Origin: Gammaproteobacteria bacterium
Lineage (GTDB): Bacteria > Pseudomonadota > Gammaproteobacteria > Pseudomonadales > Pseudohongiellaceae
NCBI GenBank assembly: GCA_029242705.1
Contig: JAQWTK010000065.1
Span: 1 to 44,464 of the forward strand
Direction: 5' to 3'
Length of the DNA: 44,464 bases
Shown: one piece after another, positions 7,198 through 16,687 of the stretch
Layout: every line of letters begins with the position of its first letter
Numbering within the stretch: the stretch's first letter is position 1
Notes under the pieces: model-generated
The model's database searches: none
Told to the model about the DNA's origin: nothing
Seen by the model: only the letters and a program-made list of their open reading frames with translations
Position numbers and translations under genes: made by a program

Positions 7198-10100
7198 ATG
7201 CAAGCGATGTTTGGGGCAGCAGCTCTTTCTGCTTTTAAATCTTCAAGATTACTTAAGACTTTGAAATTGGCTCAACCGTCCATTGAATTCCTTCACGCAC
7301 AATTTATTCATTTTATAGACTGCGAAGAAAATTTTTCTGCGATAGATTCTATGCAGTTGATATCCCTTCTTGAATCTGATGATTCGGTCGAAGTTGAATT
7401 TCCTAAAAATCAAATGGTTATGATGCGACTAGTTGCTCCGAGGCCTGGGACAATTTCACCTTGGTCTAGTAAAGCTACGGATATACTTCATAACTGTGGA
7501 ATTTCGGAAATTAATCGCATTGAGCGTGGCACGTTATTTTCGATCGGTATAAAAAAAGAATTAACAGAAGATGAGTTGAAGGTAGTTGATCAGTTACTAC
7601 ACGATCGCATGACTCAAGTCGTTTTAAATGAAGTTAAAGAAGGGGAACTTCTTTTTTCATCAGCCAAACCTAAACCTATGGAAGTGATCGATATTACTAG
7701 CGGGAAAGAATTATTAGAATCAGCAAATAAGTCGATGGGATTAGCACTAGCGCAGGACGAAATTGATTACCTGTTTAATCGATTTGCGCAGCTAGGTCGC
7801 AACCCTAACGATATTGAGTTAATGATGTTTGCACAAGCTAATTCAGAGCATTGTCGGCATAAGATATTTAATGCGAACTGGACCATAGACGGTGAAGAAA
7901 AGAAAGATTCGTTGTTTAGTATGATTCGTAACACTAAAGAGCGTTCGCCTGAAGATGTACTTTCGGCATATTCTGATAACGCCGCTGTGATGCGAGGTCA
8001 CCATAGCTCTCGTTTCTTTCCGGATCCCACTACTAAAGAATATTGTTTCAGTGAAGAGCCTATTCATATTCTGATGAAGGTTGAAACCCACAATCATCCA
8101 ACGGCGATCGCGCCATTTCCTGGAGCGTCAACTGGATCAGGGGGCGAAATAAGAGATGAAGGAGCGACCGGCTGTGGATCGAAGCCAAAGGCAGGTTTAA
8201 CCGGATTTAGCGTATCAAATTTACGAATACCAGAGTTGCACCAACCCTGGGAGGAAGATTTTGGTAAACCTTCCCACATTGCATCAGCTTTGGACATTAT
8301 GCTCGAAGGCCCTATTGGAGGCGCAGCATTTAACAATGAGTTCGGGCGTCCAAATTTATGTGGTTACTTTAGAAGTTTTGAAGAGCAGGTTGTTAATGAG
8401 AGCGGAGAATTAGAAATAAGGGGCTATCACAAGCCGATTATGATAGCAGGTGGAATTGGAAATATTCGCGATTCACACGTTTTAAAGGGTGATATAGAAG
8501 TTGGCGCTAAACTCGTTGTTCTGGGTGGGCCAGCTATGCTAATCGGGCTCGGAGGAGGCGCCGCTTCATCCATGGCTTCCGGCGCTGGTAACGAAAATTT
8601 AGATTTTGCATCAGTTCAGCGCGATAACGCTGAGATGGAGAGACGATGTCAGGAAGTTATAGATCAGTGCTGGCAACTTGGAGATAGTAATCCAATTGCA
8701 TTTATTCATGATGTAGGTGCTGGAGGGCTTTCAAATGCTCTACCTGAGCTAGTTAAAGATGGTAATCGCGGAGGTATTTTTAATCTCAGGGATATTCCAA
8801 ATGCGGAAAAAGAAATGTCGCCATTAGAAATTTGGTGCAATGAGGCTCAGGAGCGATATGTTTTAGCAGTCTCCGCGGAAAATCTAGACAGGTTCTCCTC
8901 GATCTGTGACAGAGAAAGGTGCCCCTATGCTGTCGTTGGTGAAACTACTGAAGAAAAGCATATTAAATTAAAAGATTCTCATTTTAATAATAATCCAATT
9001 GATCTGCCGATGGATGTCCTATTTGGAAAGCCGCCCAAGGTACATCGTGAAGCTTCACGTAAAGGGTTTGTTTGTGCTGAATTTAATGTTGGGGAGATAG
9101 ACCTTAATGAAGCGGTTGAGCGGGTGCTTTCGCTACCCGCGGTCGCAAACAAAACGTTTCTGATTACTATAGGGGATCGAACGATTACTGGCTTGGTTAG
9201 TCGTGATCAAATGATTGGTCCGTGGCAGGTGCCTGTATCTGACGTGGCCGTCACAGCGAGTTCGTTTATTCACTATACGGGCGAGGCAATGGCTATTGGC
9301 GAGCGAACATTGTTGTCGCTTTTTAATGGCCCCGCGTCTGGTCGAATGGCGGTCGCGGAAGCGATAACTAATATTGCAAGTGCTTCGGTCGAAAAGCTGG
9401 GCGATATAAAACTTTCCGCAAACTGGATGGTGGCTGCGGGTCATGGGCATGAAGATGCGAAGCTGTTTGATACAGTTCGAGCAGTCGGTATGGAGTTGTG
9501 TCCAAAGCTGGGCATATGCATCCCAGTAGGTAAAGATTCCATGTCAATGAAAACGGTATGGGGAAATAATGGACGGGCCCAAAGCAACACTTCTCCGCTA
9601 TCGCTAATTATCTCTGCATTTGCACCTGTAGATGATATTCGTTCTACCTTGACGCCCCAATTGCGATTAGAGCAGGGTGATACTAGTCTACTCTTGCTTG
9701 ATATTGGACGTGGAGCAAACCGTCTCGGAGCGTCTGCCCTCGCACAGACCTATAAAAGTTTAGAGGGGAAGGTTCCGGATTTAGATAATCCTCAGGATTT
9801 AATAAACTTATTTGAATTTGTAAGGCAATGTCGCCTAGAGGGTCTGTTGCTTGCTTATCATGACAGATCAGATGGTGGTCTTTTCACTACTATAGTTGAA
9901 ATGGGCTTTGCAAGTCATTGCGGTGTTGAATTGCAGCTAAAAGGGTTGGCGAATAAGAGTTCTATCATTAGTGCCTTATTTGCAGAAGAAGTGGGTGTTG
10001 TTATCCAAGTTCGCGACGAGCACCTGGCTCAACTAACTACGTTAGCAGAAGAATTTGATTTAGTTGATTGTTTGCATGCTATTGGTAAGTTGAACAGTAG

Positions 10101-11106
10101 TGATGAGTTCGTCATCGCCTTGGGCCAAGACGTATTATTCAATAAAAGTCGTATTTCTTTGCAGCGAATTTGGTCTGAAACGACTTATCATATGCAAAGT
10201 ATCCGCGATAACTCCGATTGTGCCAAAGAAGAGTTTGATGAGATATTGAATAATGAAAACCCTGGCTTAAATACAAAATTAAGCTTCGATGTTAATGAGG
10301 ATGTTTCCGCCGCCTATTTAAATCTTGGTGTGAAACCAAAAGTTGCCATACTTCGAGAGCAGGGGGTGAATGGGCAGCTAGAGATGGCAGCAGCTTTTAA
10401 TCTTTCAGGTTTTTCCGCCATTGATGTTCATATGACGGACATAATTGACGGTATAACTGATCTTGGCCAGTTTAATGTTGTCGTTGCTTGTGGTGGATTT
10501 TCATATGGTGACGTTTTAGGAGCAGGTGGTGGTTGGGCTAAGTCAATTTTATTCAACGATCTTGTCAGAGCAAAATTCGAGTCATTTTTTAATAATCCAA
10601 ATACTCTGACATTAGGGGTTTGCAACGGCTGTCAGATGGTTTCCCATCTTAAAGATCTAATACCCGGGTCTGCTAATTGGCCGAATTTTGTTAGAAATCG
10701 ATCTGAACAATTTGAGGCCCGTTTTAGTTTAGTAAAAGTAGAAAAATCTCCTTCAGCATTTTTTATTGATATGGCGGGCTCTCAATTTCCTTTAGCGGTA
10801 GCGCATGGTGAAGGGCGTGCACACTTCCTTAGCGCCCAAGAGCAGAAGGCTATTATTAATGCTGGGTTGGTAAGTATTAAATATGTTAACAATTTGGGAG
10901 AGGTTGCCACTACCTATCCCGCAAATCCGAACGGATCTCCCGAGGGTATCGCCGGTGTTTCTAGTAAAGATGGGCGCGTAACTATTATGATGCCGCATCC
11001 GGAGCGGGTATTTAGAGCTTGCCAAAATTCGTGGCATCCTGATGATTGGAGCGAATCGGCGCCAAGTATGCGTTTATTTCGCAACGCCCGGAAATGGCTG
11101 AGTTAG
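7198..11106 (+). CDS. purL: Phosphoribosylformylglycinamidine synthase (FGAM synthase), large form
   Basis: This 1302-residue single-chain PurL performs the fourth step of de novo purine synthesis, converting FGAR plus glutamine and ATP to FGAM. Length and order match the gammaproteobacterial enzyme (about 1295). The N-terminal PurS-like part includes [15 protein letters not shown]. Two AIRS-type ATP-binding halves follow ([16 protein letters not shown] in the first). The C-terminal glutamine amidotransferase has catalytic Cys1142 (GVCNGCQ), His1267 and Glu1269 (PHPERVF). The protein is complete with no broken motif. The ATG at 7198 has no strong ribosome site, and a second ATG three codons later is possible. 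The next gene begins 1 nt after the stop, suggesting translational coupling. Confidence 0.97.
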   Translation: MQAMFGAAALSAFKSSRLLKTLKLAQPSIEFLHAQFIHFIDCEENFSAIDSMQLISLLESDDSVEVEFPKNQMVMMRLVAPRPGTISPWSSKATDILHNCGISEINRIERGTLFSIGIKKELTEDELKVVDQLLHDRMTQVVLNEVKEGELLFSSAKPKPMEVIDITSGKELLESANKSMGLALAQDEIDYLFNRFAQLGRNPNDIELMMFAQANSEHCRHKIFNANWTIDGEEKKDSLFSMIRNTKERSPEDVLSAYSDNAAVMRGHHSSRFFPDPTTKEYCFSEEPIHILMKVETHNHPTAIAPFPGASTGSGGEIRDEGATGCGSKPKAGLTGFSVSNLRIPELHQPWEEDFGKPSHIASALDIMLEGPIGGAAFNNEFGRPNLCGYFRSFEEQVVNESGELEIRGYHKPIMIAGGIGNIRDSHVLKGDIEVGAKLVVLGGPAMLIGLGGGAASSMASGAGNENLDFASVQRDNAEMERRCQEVIDQCWQLGDSNPIAFIHDVGAGGLSNALPELVKDGNRGGIFNLRDIPNAEKEMSPLEIWCNEAQERYVLAVSAENLDRFSSICDRERCPYAVVGETTEEKHIKLKDSHFNNNPIDLPMDVLFGKPPKVHREASRKGFVCAEFNVGEIDLNEAVERVLSLPAVANKTFLITIGDRTITGLVSRDQMIGPWQVPVSDVAVTASSFIHYTGEAMAIGERTLLSLFNGPASGRMAVAEAITNIASASVEKLGDIKLSANWMVAAGHGHEDAKLFDTVRAVGMELCPKLGICIPVGKDSMSMKTVWGNNGRAQSNTSPLSLIISAFAPVDDIRSTLTPQLRLEQGDTSLLLLDIGRGANRLGASALAQTYKSLEGKVPDLDNPQDLINLFEFVRQCRLEGLLLAYHDRSDGGLFTTIVEMGFASHCGVELQLKGLANKSSIISALFAEEVGVVIQVRDEHLAQLTTLAEEFDLVDCLHAIGKLNSSDEFVIALGQDVLFNKSRISLQRIWSETTYHMQSIRDNSDCAKEEFDEILNNENPGLNTKLSFDVNEDVSAAYLNLGVKPKVAILREQGVNGQLEMAAAFNLSGFSAIDVHMTDIIDGITDLGQFNVVVACGGFSYGDVLGAGGGWAKSILFNDLVRAKFESFFNNPNTLTLGVCNGCQMVSHLKDLIPGSANWPNFVRNRSEQFEARFSLVKVEKSPSAFFIDMAGSQFPLAVAHGEGRAHFLSAQEQKAIINAGLVSIKYVNNLGEVATTYPANPNGSPEGIAGVSSKDGRVTIMMPHPERVFRACQNSWHPDDWSESAPSMRLFRNARKWLS

Positions 11107-11107
11107 T

Positions 11108-11437
11108 ATGGCCGAAACTGAGCTCTGCAAAATCGAATTTTATGTTCCAGAATCTCATTTGGATGGAGTTAAATCTGCAATGTTTGTAGCAGGAGCTGGG
11201 CGTGTTGGTGATTACGATCAATGCGCATGGCAGACATTGGGAGAAGGACAGTACCGACCTCTTGAAGATAGTGATCCTTTTGTCGGTAGTAAAGGAGAGG
11301 TTGAGGTTTTAGCAGAATATAAAGTAGAAATAGTGTGTGTGTTTGAGCATCTAACGGCTGTCATCTCCGCTATGAAAGCATCCCATCCCTACGAAGAGAT
11401 TGCTTACAGCGTGATTCGCTTAGAGAACGGAATATAA
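11108..11437 (+). CDS. NIF3/YqfO C-terminal-like (CutA-fold) small protein
   Basis: This 109-residue protein matches the stand-alone version of the CutA-like insertion domain found in NIF3/YqfO proteins. Recognisable parts are the FYVPESHLDGVKSAMF start, the GAGRVGDYDQCAW segment, and the ending SHPYEEIAY. Its biochemical role is not established. The larger NIF3 proteins bind two metals, but this fragment-sized form lacks the metal-site domains. The start ATG lies 1 nt after the purL stop, so the two are probably translated together. Convergent with the Nudix gene on the other side. Confidence 0.8.
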   Translation: MAETELCKIEFYVPESHLDGVKSAMFVAGAGRVGDYDQCAWQTLGEGQYRPLEDSDPFVGSKGEVEVLAEYKVEIVCVFEHLTAVISAMKASHPYEEIAYSVIRLENGI

Positions 11438-11465
11438 TTTAAAACGGAATGCTACGGTTCGCTCA

Positions 11466-12050
11466 CTAGCTGCTGCTACAGCTAATTATTTGGGTCGAAA
11501 TATTTTGATTTTTTTCATGATGGACGTCAAACATTCGAACTGGGAATTTATTAGATTCTCTATCCTGAAAGTATTTTTCTAGTGTGGTTTTTACTACAGG
11601 GAATGCTATTTCTGACCAAGGGATTTCATTTTCAGAGAAAAGCGCGACTTCTTCAGATTCAATGCCTGCTGAAAATTCCAAATTGGCAAGCTCTACTCTA
11701 AAGAACATGTATACCTGATTTATCGAGGGTAGATTAAAGAGAGTATATAAATTATTTTCTTTAACAGTGACAACTGCTCCTGCCTCTTCTTTAGTTTCTC
11801 GAATAGCTCCATCTAAACTCGATTCTCCATTTTCCAAAAACCCTGCGGGCAAGGTCCACTTTCCAATTCTCGGATTGATAGCTCGTTTACACAGTAAGAC
11901 CTGTTCGCCATATACAGGTAAGGTTCCGACTACATTTTTAGGATTTTGATAGAAAATAGAATCGCAGTTCTCACAGCAATGACGTGGCTTGTCATCTCCT
12001 TCAGGTATCTTGACTATTAGTGGTGAAGCGCAACTATGGCAGTACTTCAT
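11466..12050 (-). CDS. Nudix hydrolase with N-terminal zinc ribbon
   Basis: This 194-residue protein combines a short zinc ribbon (Cys4 and Cys7, then Cys26 and Cys29) with a Nudix domain. The Nudix box spans about residues 70-92: Gly70, Glu76, Arg84-Glu85 and Glu88-Glu89 fit GX5EX7REUXEEXGU, except that the U position after RE is threonine. The zinc ribbon resembles NudC (NADH pyrophosphatase), but the NudC SQPWPFPxS signature after the box is not present. The substrate is therefore probably an ADP-ribose- or nucleotide-type diphosphate that cannot be specified. It is downstream of no close same-strand partner; about 200 nt separate it from the DUF3501 gene. Confidence 0.87.
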   Translation of the reverse strand: MKYCHSCASPLIVKIPEGDDKPRHCCENCDSIFYQNPKNVVGTLPVYGEQVLLCKRAINPRIGKWTLPAGFLENGESSLDGAIRETKEEAGAVVTVKENNLYTLFNLPSINQVYMFFRVELANLEFSAGIESEEVALFSENEIPWSEIAFPVVKTTLEKYFQDRESNKFPVRMFDVHHEKNQNISTQIISCSSS

Positions 12051-12252
12051 ATAATTTGGACTCTATTTTTATTGATTATAGTCTTCTTGCGCTTAAATCA
12101 ATTGGGTTTAAGGCGCTATTATGAACTAATTAATTCTCGGGCAAACGCTATTTCATCATCGCCCCATAAACCATTCGTTGCGCGATCTTAGCTGATGCTC
12201 GTTTCTCTCACAATAATAGAGTCAAAGTGAAAGAGCTTTTTGATCAGATGAA

Positions 12253-12837
12253 TTAAGTAAAGTCGCGAAGTAATGATTTCACGATTTCTTTATTTTCGAT
12301 CTTTTGAGCATGATGGTATTTCCCGTGGTTACATAGAATTATCCAAGAAGCCCCTTTCTTTGCCGACTTAATGGCTTTTTCATCAAATTCGAATCTTAAG
12401 AAATGCACTGCAGAGGTCTTTTCTTCAGTCGATCTAGGTAGGTCTTCATTTGCTACAGGATAGACAGGTTCATGCCCGTCCAACTTTATAGAAATGGTTT
12501 CCTCAATCCCAATTAATTCGCTTAAACGCATCTTTCGTTCTTCTGGGTTTGGATATTCCAGCATTAAGGTGACTTTTAAATTCGATCCATCTGGTATTAG
12601 TGGGTTGTATGCTTCAATTTCTTGTTGCAGCTCAGTTTCTGAAGAAATATTTTCTGCCCGCATTAGCTCTAAGATTTGATAGCGCATTACCATGTAATCT
12701 TCAAAGTGTAATGTGGCATCCGGTCCAAGTGGCACTCTTCTTGTTTTCTTATGCTCCATAATAGTTTTTCTAATTATGGGTCTCTGCGCTTCGTATTCTT
12801 TAATCGAAAGAAGGTCTGCGAGGCTAATCTTTTTCAT
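12253..12837 (-). CDS. DUF3501 family protein
   Basis: The product is about 194 residues from the ATG at 12837. It matches DUF3501: the N-terminus MKKISLADLL, the segment HKKTRRVPLGPDATLHFED, AYNPLIPDGSNLK, and EKTSAVHFLRFEF are all typical. Function is unknown. The open frame extends upstream to a TTG, but that would overlap the Fe-S gene's end and add residues not typical of the family, so the ATG was chosen. It lies 28 nt after the Fe-S gene stop. The family is repeatedly found with rubrerythrin and a CCG-type Fe-S protein, as here, so it likely serves the same redox system. Confidence 0.85.
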   Translation of the reverse strand: MKKISLADLLSIKEYEAQRPIIRKTIMEHKKTRRVPLGPDATLHFEDYMVMRYQILELMRAENISSETELQQEIEAYNPLIPDGSNLKVTLMLEYPNPEERKMRLSELIGIEETISIKLDGHEPVYPVANEDLPRSTEEKTSAVHFLRFEFDEKAIKSAKKGASWIILCNHGKYHHAQKIENKEIVKSLLRDFT

Positions 12838-12865
12838 GGTAAGGGAGGCCTGTATTTTGACTAAG

Positions 12866-14221
12866 TTAAATTCCGTAAGCGAGTCGAAGGAGATCAATTG
12901 GATGGGTAGTTTTTTGATCTGTCTTTAGATTACTTTCTATGTGTTTGCCTGCTACCGGACAGTCGCTACCATAATAATTTGCTTCTAGGTTTTTAACCTG
13001 TCGAACTATTGGTGCAGCTATCTTATTAGCGAATTCTCGTGTTTCCGTTTTAACGCCATAAGTGCCGTCATGTCCGGAGCATCGTTCGATGCTCTTTACG
13101 GTAGTTTTTTCGATTAGCTCTAAAATTTGTTTGGTTTTCGGGCCAATATTCTGAACTCTTTGGTGGCAGGCAACATGGTAACTAATACTTCCAAGAGAGT
13201 TTTTGAAGTCTGTTTTCAGTTTATTTTGTTTATATAACTTATAAAGATATTCGAATGGGTCGTAAAACGCTTTTGCAACAGCTAGTACTTTTTCGTCTTC
13301 GGGAAACATAAGAGGAAGTTCTTGTTTAAACATTAGTACGCATGAAGGAACAGGTGCAATTAATTTATAGCCTTCTTGAATAGATTTATACAATATGGGT
13401 ATATTTTCTTTTTTTAGTTTCTCTACCGTTTTAAGATCGCCTAATTCTAATTTTGGCATACCGCAACAATGCTCTTTTTCAGCCAACCTGACGTTAATAT
13501 CGTTATGGTTAAGCACTTTGATTAAGCTTTCGACGATAGTGGGTTCGTTGTAGTTGCAGTAACATGTTGTAAATAACAAAACTGTATTGGTCGCAGATTT
13601 ATTAGAAGACGTCTGGTTGAGCGAGCTTGGATTAGGCTGTAAAAATGTCGAAACTATTTCTTGATTCCTCAGTGGTTTTCTTTCGTACGATGGTAGCTTG
13701 GCATCTCGATGGATGCCTAAATTTTTATCAAGAATTTTTCTTGTTACTTTAGATTCGATACCCCAATTAACTATCGAATTCAGCAAAGGCTTAGATGCAA
13801 TTTTACCTATCGTGTCTGTGCTTGTGATGATGTTGTCGCGAAATTTGGTATCACCTTTTTTAAATTTGATAGCCTTTGCTCGAAGCATAAGGTGTGGAAA
13901 ATCGACATTCCATTCGTGTGGAGGAACATACGGACATTTTGAGAGATAGCAAAGGTCACAAAGGTAGCACTGGTCTGAGATTTTTGAGTAGTCTGCTGTG
14001 TCAACTCCATCAACCTCCATTGTAGCCGATTCGTCGATAAGATCGAAAAGGGTAGGAAAAGCATTACATAGGTTGACGCAACGACGACAAGTGTGGCAAA
14101 TATCAAATACCCTTTCTAACTCATGATTGAGGGCTGACTCGTCCCAAAAGCTAGGATCATTTTGTTTGAGAGGATGTCTAGTAGGCAGACCTAACCCACC
14201 TTCTCTACCGTTATCAGGCAT
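12866..14221 (-). CDS. Heterodisulfide-reductase-related / GlpC-like Fe-S protein (two 4Fe-4S sites plus CCG domains)
   Basis: This 451-residue electron-transfer protein has two ferredoxin-type cluster motifs: CHTCRRCVNLC (Cys42, 45, 48, 52) and CYLCDLCYLSKCP (Cys85, 88, 91, 96). Two cysteine-rich CCG-type regions follow. The first is canonical (EHCCGMPK, about nt 13450-13480). The second is a variant, RCSGHDG, with Ser replacing the middle cysteine. This organisation is shared with GlpC and HdrB/HdrD. No membrane segment is visible. Lying between rubrerythrin and DUF3501 in one operon, it probably passes electrons to rubrerythrin or a partner; the donor is not known. ATG at 14221 is preceded by GGAG. 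Confidence 0.88.
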   Translation of the reverse strand: MPDNGREGGLGLPTRHPLKQNDPSFWDESALNHELERVFDICHTCRRCVNLCNAFPTLFDLIDESATMEVDGVDTADYSKISDQCYLCDLCYLSKCPYVPPHEWNVDFPHLMLRAKAIKFKKGDTKFRDNIITSTDTIGKIASKPLLNSIVNWGIESKVTRKILDKNLGIHRDAKLPSYERKPLRNQEIVSTFLQPNPSSLNQTSSNKSATNTVLLFTTCYCNYNEPTIVESLIKVLNHNDINVRLAEKEHCCGMPKLELGDLKTVEKLKKENIPILYKSIQEGYKLIAPVPSCVLMFKQELPLMFPEDEKVLAVAKAFYDPFEYLYKLYKQNKLKTDFKNSLGSISYHVACHQRVQNIGPKTKQILELIEKTTVKSIERCSGHDGTYGVKTETREFANKIAAPIVRQVKNLEANYYGSDCPVAGKHIESNLKTDQKTTHPIDLLRLAYGI

Positions 14222-14254
14222 TGGGAAACTCCGGCGATTAGTATTAAGTTAAAA

Positions 14255-14280
14255 TTCTGTCGCTGAATTCAGCGACAGAA
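14255..14280. terminator. Perfect 26-nt palindrome within the rubrerythrin operon (partial terminator or processing hairpin)
   Basis: A perfect 13+13 palindrome (arms read TTCTGTCGCTGAA) lies between the rubrerythrin stop and the Fe-S gene start. On the coding (reverse) strand it can fold as an 11-bp stem with an AATT loop, followed by TTTTAACTT, a weak U-tract. It could allow partial readthrough so that rubrerythrin is made in excess of the downstream Fe-S protein. It could alternatively be an operator. Confidence 0.6.
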
Positions 14281-14297
14281 GTGAGAAGTAGTTATTT

Positions 14298-14717
14298 TTA
14301 ATCGTCTAATGCATCCAAAGCTTTTTGGAAGCGATTAGCGTGAGAACGCTCTGCTTTGGCCAGTGTCTCCATCCAGTCCGCGATTTCATCAAAGCCTTCG
14401 TCTCGCGCATCTTTTGTCATTCCTGGGTACATGTCAGTATACTCATGTGTCTCTCCCGCAACCGCGGACTTGAGATTATCCGAGGTACTCCCAATCGGAA
14501 GACCAGTTGCCGGGTCGCCTACTTCTTCTAGATATTCTAAGTGGCCATGCGCATGGCCCGTTTCACCTTCCGCTGTTGATCGGAAAAGCGCCGAAACGTC
14601 GTTATAGCCCTCTACATCAGCTTTTTGAGCAAAGTAAAGATAACGCCTATTAGCCTGAGATTCTCCGGCAAATGCTGCTTTTAAGTTTTCTTCAGTTTTC
14701 GATCCTTTTAACGACAT
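14298..14717 (-). CDS. Rubrerythrin-type ferritin-like di-iron protein lacking a rubredoxin domain
   Basis: This 139-residue (MSLKGSK start) ferritin-like protein of the rubrerythrin family reduces hydrogen peroxide at a di-iron site. Glutamate/histidine motifs in the helices are visible: AAFAGESQANRRY, TAEGETGHAHGH, AVAGETHEY and AERSHANR. The C-terminal rubredoxin domain (CxxC pairs) of classic rubrerythrin is absent, so electrons must come from another protein. The Fe-S protein encoded next is an obvious candidate. The start at 14717 is chosen because GGGAGA lies about 7 nt upstream; the frame extends 8 codons further to 14741 without support. It is the first gene of a reverse operon divergent from oxyR. 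Confidence 0.93.
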   Translation of the reverse strand: MSLKGSKTEENLKAAFAGESQANRRYLYFAQKADVEGYNDVSALFRSTAEGETGHAHGHLEYLEEVGDPATGLPIGSTSDNLKSAVAGETHEYTDMYPGMTKDARDEGFDEIADWMETLAKAERSHANRFQKALDALDD

Positions 14718-14787
14718 TTTTTTCTCCCATTTAAAATGCATATTTACTATTTATTTGTATCGCAACTTACGACTGTCTTTTCTTGCT

Positions 14788-14816
14788 TTTATACAAGCCT
14801 ATTTTAAAGTTTGAGT
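14788..14816 (-). promoter_or_regulatory. Candidate rubrerythrin-operon promoter
   Basis: On the reverse strand a TATAAA hexamer (plus-strand 14788-14793) could be the -10 box. No good -35 hexamer lies 17 nt upstream, which is usual for promoters that need an activator. The 18-nt palindrome begins just beyond the -35 position. Assignment is by eye only. Confidence 0.4.
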
Positions 14817-14818
14817 TT

Positions 14819-14836
14819 AATCAATTCTAATTGATT
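14819..14836. promoter_or_regulatory. Candidate regulator binding palindrome between oxyR and rubrerythrin
   Basis: A perfect inverted repeat has 8-base arms (AATCAATT and AATTGATT) and a 2-nt centre. It lies in the divergent oxyR-rubrerythrin intergenic region, directly upstream of the likely -35 of the rubrerythrin operon. A second dyad, CGATGATCG (14846-14854), follows on the oxyR side. LysR-type regulators bind such tandem dyads, so OxyR is the likely ligand, although the bases do not match the classical ATAG-N7-CTAT OxyR element. Confidence 0.4.
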
Positions 14837-14880
14837 TTTCTAATGCGATGATCGGTTTTATCGATTAATATATCAGGCTT

Positions 14881-15780
14881 ATGACTCCTTCGATAAAACA
14901 ACTCCGATATACCTGCGCAGTAGCCGAGCATAAACACTTTCGTAAAGCCGCTGAGTCTTGCTTTGTAACCCAATCGACCTTGAGCGCTGCGATAAAAGAG
15001 CTAGAAGCGCAGCTTGGTGTCGTAATTTTTGAACGCAATAAAAAATCCGTAATGATAACCCCGTTAGGAGAAAAATTATTAGATCAAGCTCGAACAATCT
15101 TGGGTGATGTGGAGAACTTTGTCAGTTTAGCTAAAACTAACCAAGACTTGTTGTCGGGTGAAATAAGGCTAGGAGTGATTCCTACTATTGGGCCCTTTTT
15201 GCTTCCTCGTTTATTAAGGGATATGCGTAAAACTTATCCAAAGTTAGGTTTGTTCTTAAAAGAAGATTTAAGTGCGAAGTTGTATCAACAATTACAGCAA
15301 GGCAAATTGGACTTAATTATTCTCGCTTTCCCTTACTCATTGCCAGAAATGGAGACGAAAAATTTATTTGAAGACGAATTTTTGCTCTGTCTTCCTCCTG
15401 GGCATAAATTAGAGAAGAGTGAGCGGATAAAACAATCACAATTGCGAGGGCAGAGTTTGCTTTTGTTAGAGGAAGGTCACTGTTTACGTGATCATGCTCT
15501 TGAGGCATGTAATTTAGAAAAAGATGACAATGACCTTGTCTATCAGGGGACAAGTTTACACACATTGGTTCAAATGGTTGCAAATGGATTGGGTGTAACG
15601 TTATTACCGGAAATTTCGGTCAAAGCGGATGTGTTGGGAGAAACACAATTAAAGCTTCGGCAGTTTGCTAGCGCAAATGTAACTCGCAAAATCGGTTTGG
15701 CTTGGAGAAAATCAGATCCGCGTAGGCAAGAATACTTGGAATTTGCAGACTTCATTTGTGAGCACAATTCGAGCCATTAG
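14881..15780 (+). CDS. oxyR: Hydrogen-peroxide sensor and transcription regulator OxyR (LysR family)
   Basis: This 299-residue LysR-type regulator has an N-terminal winged helix-turn-helix (residues 1-60, including HFRKAAESCFVTQSTLSAAI) and a C-terminal sensor domain. The two redox cysteines of OxyR are present in EEGHCLRDHALEAC, at Cys201 and Cys210, corresponding to E. coli Cys199 and Cys208. Oxidation to a disulfide would turn it into an activator of peroxide-defence genes. The gene is divergent from the rubrerythrin operon across about 160 nt containing palindromic elements, implying that it controls that operon and possibly itself. The ribosome site is weak (AGG only 3 nt from ATG), so the start could be slightly off, although MTPSIKQLRY aligns with the family. 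Confidence 0.95.
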   Translation: MTPSIKQLRYTCAVAEHKHFRKAAESCFVTQSTLSAAIKELEAQLGVVIFERNKKSVMITPLGEKLLDQARTILGDVENFVSLAKTNQDLLSGEIRLGVIPTIGPFLLPRLLRDMRKTYPKLGLFLKEDLSAKLYQQLQQGKLDLIILAFPYSLPEMETKNLFEDEFLLCLPPGHKLEKSERIKQSQLRGQSLLLLEEGHCLRDHALEACNLEKDDNDLVYQGTSLHTLVQMVANGLGVTLLPEISVKADVLGETQLKLRQFASANVTRKIGLAWRKSDPRRQEYLEFADFICEHNSSH

Positions 15781-15907
15781 TTTCTGGTCTTATTTTTCAG
15801 TTAGGGTGAAAAATTACGTTTTTCTTTTAACTATTGTAATGGAGCCGAACGCTATGCCTATTTCTCGAAAGAAATTACAACTCATTTTAGAAGTACAAAG
15901 ATAAGAA

Positions 15908-16675
15908 ATGCTTAAGTTAAGTAATTCTGAAATTCATTTATGGTTCGTTGATCATCAGGACTTTGATGAGGTGGAGTTAAAAAATAAATGCTTAAGTTGG
16001 CTTTCGGAAGAAGAGTTAGACCGTTTGAATCGTTATATTTTTAGGCGCCATCAAAAGCAGTTCTTACTTGGTCGAATGTTGATTAGAAGCGCCCTGAGTC
16101 AGTATTCAGACGTTAGTCCGCAGCATTGGAGATTAGCCGACAACCAGTATGGGAAACTATTTATAGAACCAAGTCACAAGGAATCTCTTTTTTTTAATCT
16201 ATCTCACGCTGGTGATCGGCTAGTTCTCGCTATTTCAAGAGTTGACCAATTAGGTATTGATATAGAAGCAAGCGATAAATTAAGAAAAGTAGTTAAGATT
16301 GCTAAGCGTCATTTTTCAATTTCCGAAGTTGAGGAGCTTATTAGCCTCCCAGATTCTCAGCAGTTATCTAGATTTTATGAGCTATGGACGTTGAAAGAGG
16401 CTTATATTAAGGCCCGTGGTTTTGGTTTGGTAATCCCTCTAAACCAACTTACGTTTGCTTTTTCGGAAGATAGATTAATTCTTCATTTTTCAAGGGAAAT
16501 TGAAAATGACCCCTCAGCTTGGCAAATTTGGCAGATTTGTACTCCAGCCTCATATAAGCTGGCCTTGGCTTTAAGAAATGAAAGAGAAATTACTTCTATT
16601 AGTTCTTATAGGTTTATGACAGTAAATGATTGGGTGAGTGAAAAGACTTCTATAATCAGAAAATCTGATTCTTAA
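15908..16675 (+). CDS. 4'-phosphopantetheinyl transferase (Sfp type)
   Basis: This 255-residue transferase moves the phosphopantetheine arm of CoA onto a carrier-protein serine. Diagnostic motifs are FNLSH at residues 96-100, GIDIE at 116-120 (Mg ligands Asp118 and Glu120) and WTLKEAYIKA at 160-169 (Glu164, Lys167). Size and order fit the Sfp/AcpT branch, not the small AcpS. No polyketide, peptide or fatty-acid synthase genes are nearby, so the target could be the housekeeping acyl carrier protein or a distant cluster. It stands alone between oxyR and a convergent ypjD-like gene. Confidence 0.92.
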   Translation: MLKLSNSEIHLWFVDHQDFDEVELKNKCLSWLSEEELDRLNRYIFRRHQKQFLLGRMLIRSALSQYSDVSPQHWRLADNQYGKLFIEPSHKESLFFNLSHAGDRLVLAISRVDQLGIDIEASDKLRKVVKIAKRHFSISEVEELISLPDSQQLSRFYELWTLKEAYIKARGFGLVIPLNQLTFAFSEDRLILHFSREIENDPSAWQIWQICTPASYKLALALRNEREITSISSYRFMTVNDWVSEKTSIIRKSDS

Positions 16676-16687
16676 AATTAAAGTTTT

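Noticed and set aside
12838-12897. 20-residue N-terminal extension of the DUF3501 protein from a TTG
   Set aside because: It overlaps the end of the Fe-S gene, has no ribosome site, and the family starts at the internal MKKIS methionine (12837).
15854-15904. 16-codon ORF just before the phosphopantetheinyl transferase gene
   Set aside because: Too short and without recognisable leader features; nothing links it to regulation.
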